Part shown: positions 5,029-8,943 of the stretch, one piece after another
Numbering within the stretch: the first letter of the stretch is position 1
How the letters are laid out: every line of letters starts with the position of its first letter
Source: an uncultured Planctomycetaceae bacterium
GTDB taxonomy: Bacteria; Planctomycetota; Planctomycetia; Pirellulales; UBA1268
Assembly (NCBI GenBank): GCA_903958265.1
Contig: CAJBSQ010000329.1
Location: forward strand, 1 to 8,943
Length of the DNA: 8,943 nt
Direction: 5' to 3'
The notes under the pieces: generated by a model
What the model was told of the DNA's origin: nothing
The model's input: the letters and a program-made list of their open reading frames with translations, nothing else
Databases searched by the model: none
Program-made: the position numbers and the translations under genes

Positions 5029-6492
5029 ATGAAGGTTCACGAGTTCCTCGAGCACCACGGAATTGCCGGCAATCCGTTCGCCGAGGAGGACGCGCAGAAC
5101 GATACCGTTTTCAAGCGGACCTGCCTGGAGACGACGTTCCACCCTGCGTGGGACAAGATCTACGGCGACCCGGCCGACCCGAGCACCTCGATCGTGTTTG
5201 GCGAAAAGGGCTCGGGAAAGACCGCGCTCAAACTCCAGATGGTGCGGCAGTTCGAGCGGCACAACGACGCCCAGCCCGACGGCCGCACGTTCGTCGTGCT
5301 CTACGACGACTTCAATCCGTTCCTCGATCGGTTCGTGAGCCGCGTCGGCAAGGGCCGCCCGGTCGAGAAGTCGCTCGCCCAGTGGAAGCTCTGGGACCAC
5401 ATGGACGCGATCCTGACGCTGGCCGTCACCCAGCTGGTGACCGCGGTCGTGGAGAAGTCGTCGAAGCCGCCGCGGCTGACGCGGCCCCAGGCCCGCGACC
5501 TCGCCCTGCTCGCCGCCTGCTACGACCAGTCGACGGCCGAGTCGTTCCCGACCCGCTGGCGGCAGCTCCGGCGTCGCGTCGGCTACCGCGTCTGGCTGGG
5601 ATCGTGGCCCTGGCTGGTGGCCCTGGCGGCGACGGTCGCGATGGCCGCCGCGCTGGTGGCCGGAGGACTCCGCGGCGATCTCGGCTGGGCGTCGCGGTGG
5701 TGGCCGTGGGCGGCCCTCGCGGCCGCATGGCTGCCGTACGGATGGCGGCGGATCCGCAGCGGCTGGAAGGCATGGCGGATCGTTCGCAGCATGCGCACGG
5801 GCAACCGCACCGTCGGCCAACTCAGCAGCGCGCTGGCCGCCATGCCGGAGGTCGACCTCGCGGGCCAGCCACTGCCGGCCTTCACCCGCAGCGACGACCG
5901 CTACGAGCTGCTGACCAAGCTGCAGGGAGTGCTCGCAGCCCTGGGCTGGAACGGAATGGTGGTGATCGTTGACCGGCTCGACGAACCCGACCTGATCAAC
6001 GGCTCCGGCGACCGGATGCGGCAGGTGATCTGGCCGATGCTCGACAACAAGTTCCTGAAGGTTCCCGGCCTGGGGTTCAAACTCCTGCTGCCGCTGGAGC
6101 TCTACCGCTTCATCGAGCGGGAGGGCGAGGCCTTCAACCAGCGGGCGCGGCTCGACAAGCAGAACCTCGTGCCGTCGCTGGAGTGGACGGGGGAGACGCT
6201 CTACGACATCGCCTCGACACGGGTGAAGGCGGCCAGCGTGGGCACGCCTCCCGCGACGCTGGCGCAGCTCTTCGACCCGGCGATCGACCAGCGGCGACTG
6301 ATCGACGGGCTGCGATCGCTCCGCGTGCCGCGGCAGCTGTTCAAGTTTCTCTACCGGCTGCTCGTCGCCCACTGTCATTCCCATACCGACGAACGACCCG
6401 TCTACGTGATCTCGCCCGAACGGTTCGAGAGCGAACTCGCCCTCTTTCGCCGCGACCAAGACGCCTTTGATCGGGGATTGGCGCCACGGTGA
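5029..6492 (+). CDS. Membrane-inserted P-loop NTPase, KAP-like
   Basis: This 487-residue protein has Walker A GEKGSGKT (58-65) after an N-terminal 'GxxxNPFAEEDA' segment like those before the P-loop in ExeA-type ATPases. Walker B is MVVIVDRLDEPD (310-321) with Asp 315 and an acidic Asp 318/Glu 319. Between them lie two hydrophobic segments (about 190-214 and 224-238) flanked by Arg/Lys-rich stretches. Insertion of membrane helices between Walker A and B is the hallmark of KAP NTPases, and this is why I compare it with them; the match is architectural, not sequence-proven. A later LRVPRQLFKFLYRLL (431-445) resembles a sensor-2/lid helix. The start has GGAG 12 bases upstream. It overlaps the apbE-like start by one base. 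Likely role: membrane-bound signalling or assembly ATPase; substrate unknown. An alternative is a generic AAA or STAND-type ATPase. Confidence 0.75.
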   Translation: MKVHEFLEHHGIAGNPFAEEDAQNDTVFKRTCLETTFHPAWDKIYGDPADPSTSIVFGEKGSGKTALKLQMVRQFERHNDAQPDGRTFVVLYDDFNPFLDRFVSRVGKGRPVEKSLAQWKLWDHMDAILTLAVTQLVTAVVEKSSKPPRLTRPQARDLALLAACYDQSTAESFPTRWRQLRRRVGYRVWLGSWPWLVALAATVAMAAALVAGGLRGDLGWASRWWPWAALAAAWLPYGWRRIRSGWKAWRIVRSMRTGNRTVGQLSSALAAMPEVDLAGQPLPAFTRSDDRYELLTKLQGVLAALGWNGMVVIVDRLDEPDLINGSGDRMRQVIWPMLDNKFLKVPGLGFKLLLPLELYRFIEREGEAFNQRARLDKQNLVPSLEWTGETLYDIASTRVKAASVGTPPATLAQLFDPAIDQRRLIDGLRSLRVPRQLFKFLYRLLVAHCHSHTDERPVYVISPERFESELALFRRDQDAFDRGLAPR

Positions 6493-7526
6493 TGGCCGAG
6501 GCCGACCTGCATACGCTCGTTGTCGGCCGCGAGGCGATGGCCTGCCGGTTCGAGGTGGCCTTCAACGCCGGCGAGGTGGCGGGCGATACCGAACTGGCCG
6601 TGGCGGCGCTCGATCTCGTAGACGCGATCGAGGAGCGGATCAGCATCTATCGCGAGACGAGCGAGCTGGCCGAAATCAACGCCGCGGCGGCGGCCGGCTG
6701 GGTGGCGGTCACGCCCGATGTCTGCGACCTGCTGGTGCGGGCCCGCGGCCTCTGGGAGCAGACCGGGGGTGGCTTCGACGTCGCCGCGGGATCGCTGGTG
6801 AGGGCCTGGGGATTTCTCCGCCGGCAGGGACGCACTCCCGACGCAGCCGAACTCGCGGCGGCGAACGCCTGCTGCGGGATGCAGTGGGTGGAACTCGACG
6901 AAGCCCAGCGCCGCGTGCGGTTTCTCAGGCCGGGCGTCGAGATCAACCCCGGCGCGATCGGCAAGGGCTGGGCGATCGATCGTGCGGTCGAGTCGCTCGC
7001 GGCAGCGGGCGTGGCCAGCGTGCTCGTGCACGGCGGGCAGAGCAGCGTGCGGGCCCGGGGCACGCAGGGCCCAGCCGTCGAGGGCCGCCATGGATGGCGG
7101 GTGGGCCTCCGCCATCCGCTGCGGCCGGGCCGCCGACTGGCCACGATCACGCTCGACGATCGGGCCCTGGGCACGAGCGGGTCGGGCACGCAGTTTTTCA
7201 TCGACCGGGGCCGACGGGTCGGGCACATTCTCGATCCACGAACGGGCCTCCCGGCCGAGGGTGTGATCTCTGCGACCGTGCTCGCCGAGTCGGCCGCCGA
7301 CGCCGACGCGCTGGCCACGGCGCTCTACGTGCTCGGACCGGCCGGGCTGCCCGTGATCGTGGCTCCAGGCGGGCCAACCGCGGCGATCCTGGTCGTGCCA
7401 GGAACCGCCGGAGGCATCCGGATGACGATCGCCAACCTCGACGACCGGGCGGTCGCGATCGAGCCTGAACCGGGCCTCGTCGTCGAATGGATCCGCCCGC
7501 CTGCCGCCGAACCAAATGCTCTCTGA
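6492..7526 (+). CDS. apbE: ApbE-family FAD:protein FMN transferase
   Basis: From ATG 6492 this is 344 residues, the usual ApbE length. The enzymes move FMN from FAD to a Thr (or Ser) of target flavoproteins such as Nqr/Rnf subunits, using Mg2+. Family blocks are in order: GGGFDVAAGSLVRAWGF (92-108), INPGAIGKGWAIDRA (151-165), VLVHGGQSSVRARG (177-190), LGTSGSGTQFF (226-236), GHILDPRTGLPA (244-255), and ADALATALYVLG (271-282) with the Mg-type Asp 272 and Thr 276. No signal peptide or lipobox is present, unlike many ApbE proteins, so it may act in the cytoplasm. A GTG at 6489 is an alternative start. The ATG overlaps the NTPase stop as TGATG, which argues for translational coupling. No Nqr, Rnf or other flavinylation target is visible in the window. 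Family assignment is strong. Confidence 0.9.
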   Translation: MAEADLHTLVVGREAMACRFEVAFNAGEVAGDTELAVAALDLVDAIEERISIYRETSELAEINAAAAAGWVAVTPDVCDLLVRARGLWEQTGGGFDVAAGSLVRAWGFLRRQGRTPDAAELAAANACCGMQWVELDEAQRRVRFLRPGVEINPGAIGKGWAIDRAVESLAAAGVASVLVHGGQSSVRARGTQGPAVEGRHGWRVGLRHPLRPGRRLATITLDDRALGTSGSGTQFFIDRGRRVGHILDPRTGLPAEGVISATVLAESAADADALATALYVLGPAGLPVIVAPGGPTAAILVVPGTAGGIRMTIANLDDRAVAIEPEPGLVVEWIRPPAAEPNAL

Positions 7527-7551
7527 CCGGGTTCGGCACGCGCGGTAGACT
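7523..7551 (+). promoter_or_regulatory. Promoter candidate for the DedA gene
   Basis: CTGACC (7523-7528, four of six matches to TTGACA), a 17-bp spacer and TAGACT (7546-7551) overlap the end of the apbE-like gene. Transcription would start near 7558, about 65 nt before ATG 7625. It would let DedA be expressed apart from the upstream genes. Confidence 0.35.
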
Positions 7552-7624
7552 CCCTGGCCTCTGGCGGCTGCTCGACGCCCCGCCCCGACGTCCTCCCTGC
7601 CACCCCGCTCACACCACAGCCGCC

Positions 7625-8350
7625 ATGTTCGACTGGATCGAGCGGGGTTCCTACCTGGGCATCATCCTGTTTCTGACCCTTACGGGGATCGGCCTGCCGA
7701 TCCCCGAAGAGGTGCCGATCGTGGCGGCGGGTCTGGCCAGCAAGGCGGGCGGCCTCAAGTGGTACTACGCCCTGCCCGCCTGCATGGTGGGGGCTCTGCT
7801 CGGCGACAGCCTGATGTATGCCATCGGCCGGTTCTTCGGTGCCAGGATCCTGAAAGACCATCCCTGGTGGTCGGGCTTTCTCACGCCCGAGCGCGAGAAG
7901 ACCATCGAAGAACTGATCAAGAAGCACGGCATCATGGCCTTCTTCGTGGCCCGCTTCCTCGTCGGCCTGCGGAGTCCCTTCTACCTCACGGCCGGCATGC
8001 TGCGGGTGAAGTATCGCTGGTTTCTGCTGGCCGATTTCATCTGCGCGTCGATCGTGATCAGCGGCTTCTTCGGCCTGGCCTACCTGTTCGGCGACCGCAT
8101 CACGCAGGTGATCCAGTCGGCTGAACGGGGCTTCACGGCGGTGGTGATCGCCGTGGCGCTGGTGGCCCTGGCCGTGGTGGCGTTCTTCTCGTTCCGCAAG
8201 CGGCGAATCCGGATGCTCGATCATGATCCCGAGGCGTTGTTCGAGCGACGGGAGATCCTGCTCGGGCCGGCGGCCGATCGGATCGCCGACGCCGTGGCTC
8301 TCGGCGACGTGAATCACGACGAGGATCCACCGTCGAATCCAACGCCGTAG
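7625..8350 (+). CDS. DedA-family (VTT domain) membrane protein
   Basis: From ATG 7625 the product is 241 residues. DedA proteins are inner-membrane transporters or scramblases; characterised members flip undecaprenyl phosphate or phosphatidylethanolamine and support membrane potential. Landmarks are GIGLPIPEEVPIVAAG (21-36) with the acidic Glu 28/29 of the re-entrant loop, GALLGDSLMYAIGRFFG (56-72) with Asp 61, and FFVARFLVGLRSPFYLTAG (106-124). In the last, Arg 110 and Arg 116 keep the six-residue spacing of the essential arginines. Membrane segments lie near 8-38, 46-66, 103-125, 132-156 and 170-190. The tail (191-241) is charged and acidic, longer than in short DedA proteins. No good ribosome binding site precedes the ATG; in-frame codons upstream to 7487 overlap apbE and are unconvincing. 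Substrate is not predictable. Confidence 0.88.
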   Translation: MFDWIERGSYLGIILFLTLTGIGLPIPEEVPIVAAGLASKAGGLKWYYALPACMVGALLGDSLMYAIGRFFGARILKDHPWWSGFLTPEREKTIEELIKKHGIMAFFVARFLVGLRSPFYLTAGMLRVKYRWFLLADFICASIVISGFFGLAYLFGDRITQVIQSAERGFTAVVIAVALVALAVVAFFSFRKRRIRMLDHDPEALFERREILLGPAADRIADAVALGDVNHDEDPPSNPTP

Positions 8351-8428
8351 GCGTCGGGTCGTGACGGCCATGCCGATTGGGACGGGCGGAGAGTGCCGGT
8401 CAGGCAAGAATGTCGACCTGCGGCGACT

Positions 8429-8456
8429 TTGATGTCGCCATTATGCGACCTAAAGA
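8429..8456 (+). promoter_or_regulatory. Promoter candidate for the response regulator, with hairpin
   Basis: TTGATG (8429-8434), a 16-bp spacer and TAAAGA (8451-8456) would start transcription near 8463, about 40 nt before ATG 8502. A 6-bp inverted repeat GGCGAC/GTCGCC (8422-8427, 8434-8439) overlaps the -35. It could be an operator, or a weak terminator for the DedA gene (followed only by ATTAT). No sigma-54 GG/GC pair is seen. Confidence 0.3.
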
Positions 8457-8501
8457 TTCTGTGGACTTCGGCTGGCCGGCCATGTCCGCCAGGAATCCGT
8501 G

Positions 8502-8943
8502 ATGACCGCCCGCCACGACGCCACGTTGCCGCAAGCCCCCCGCATGCTCGTGGTCGACGACGATCGACGGCGTGCCTCGAGCCTCGCCCAGTGGCTCTGC
8601 AGTCAGGGCGGGCATGCCATCGCGGCCGGCTCGGCCGCCGCAGCGATGCGGGTGATTGGCCGCGGCGGCATCGATCTGTGCATCGTGGATGCAGGACTTC
8701 CCGATGACGGCGCGGCAGCGGTGGCGGCCGCGATTCGCGGAGCGGTGCCGACCGGCGGGATCGTCGCGATCCTGCCCGGCGAACTCCGCGGTGCGACCTC
8801 GCCTCCGATTTGGGCCGACGCGACGGTGGCGGAACAGCCGCACGATGCCGACCTACTCGCGGCGATCGCCGCCGCGCGGTGTGCAGGCCGTAGCCGCCTG
8901 ACCACACCGGCCGCGGTCGCATCCTCCGTGCTCGGCTCGCACC
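8502..8943 (+). CDS. Response regulator, N-terminal receiver domain (partial)
   Basis: The frame is open from ATG 8502 to the end of the window (147 residues and one base). Residues 14-125 form a CheY-like receiver: MLVVDDD with acidic Asp 19/20, IDLCIVDAGLPDDG with phospho-acceptor Asp 63 at the usual distance, then GGIVAIL. The usual switch Thr/Ser after the fourth strand is not evident (AILPGE), and the conserved Lys of the 'KP' motif is Gln (VAEQPHD, Gln 112), so signalling may be altered. After a short linker the sequence ends AVASSVLGSH, which resembles the beginning of a sigma-54 interaction domain ('IIGxSPAM'). It is therefore probably an NtrC-type activator cut by the window edge. 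AGGA lies upstream of the start; GTG 8499 is an alternative. Receiver is well supported, output domain is inference. Confidence 0.75.
   Translation, partial: MTARHDATLPQAPRMLVVDDDRRRASSLAQWLCSQGGHAIAAGSAAAAMRVIGRGGIDLCIVDAGLPDDGAAAVAAAIRGAVPTGGIVAILPGELRGATSPPIWADATVAEQPHDADLLAAIAAARCAGRSRLTTPAAVASSVLGSH

Noticed and set aside
4906..6459. 517-residue open frame antisense to the NTPase gene
   Set aside because: It mirrors the codon pattern of the high-GC plus-strand gene, is full of Arg/Pro/Gly/His with no domain, and has no ribosome binding site. The sense frame has Walker A and B.
7325..8407. 360-residue minus-strand frame across DedA and the end of apbE
   Set aside because: No domain, rich in Arg/His/Gln/Pro. 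The plus strand has two clear families in the same place.
1..8943. Mobile element, prophage, defence island, CRISPR or RNA gene
   Set aside because: No transposase, integrase, terminal inverted repeats, regular spacer array, tRNA cloverleaf or rRNA segment is visible, and composition by eye is even throughout.

Overview
The window looks like chromosomal DNA from a member of the Planctomycetota, possibly Pirellulales-like. GC is high, roughly two thirds by eye. The gene set is typical of that phylum: small secreted lipoproteins and Cys-rich proteins of unknown role, a zinc-ribbon/GYF_2 protein, a C-terminal CxxCH cytochrome c'-like protein, an isolated ClpP-like protein and several conserved secreted proteins without names. 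The assignment is inference from gene content; there is no rRNA or marker gene here. I see no tRNA, rRNA, CRISPR, transposase or integrase.

Layout: 1-240 is non-coding and holds two copies of a 29-nt element, a hairpin and a strong intrinsic terminator for the minus-strand gene that follows. 241-699 (-) encodes a secreted Cys/His-rich repeat protein with a long putative leader and a good promoter candidate near 895-922. 1065-1700 (-) encodes a lipoprotein with a probable NTF2-like fold. It is divergent from 1901-2911 (+), a duplicated cytochrome c'-like protein, and a tandem array of 15-bp units lies between them. 2945-3520 (-) is a ClpP-like protein whose catalytic Asp appears to be missing. 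It is divergent from 3704-4255 (+), a zinc-ribbon plus GYF_2 protein.

From 4368 the genes run on the plus strand: a secreted protein of unknown function, a membrane-inserted P-loop NTPase resembling KAP NTPases, an ApbE-type FAD:protein FMN transferase whose start overlaps the NTPase stop (TGATG), and a DedA-family membrane protein. The window ends inside a response regulator with a receiver domain, probably the beginning of an NtrC-type sigma-54 activator.

How they work together: the clearest functional coupling is NTPase-ApbE (overlapping, probably translationally coupled), perhaps with the secreted protein 34 bp upstream. DedA may be read through from apbE but also has its own promoter candidate. 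The rest look like independent transcription units. The parts most worth a second look are the NTPase/ApbE pair, the Cys-rich secreted protein, the cytochrome with one haem-less copy, and a sequence element shared by two putative promoters.
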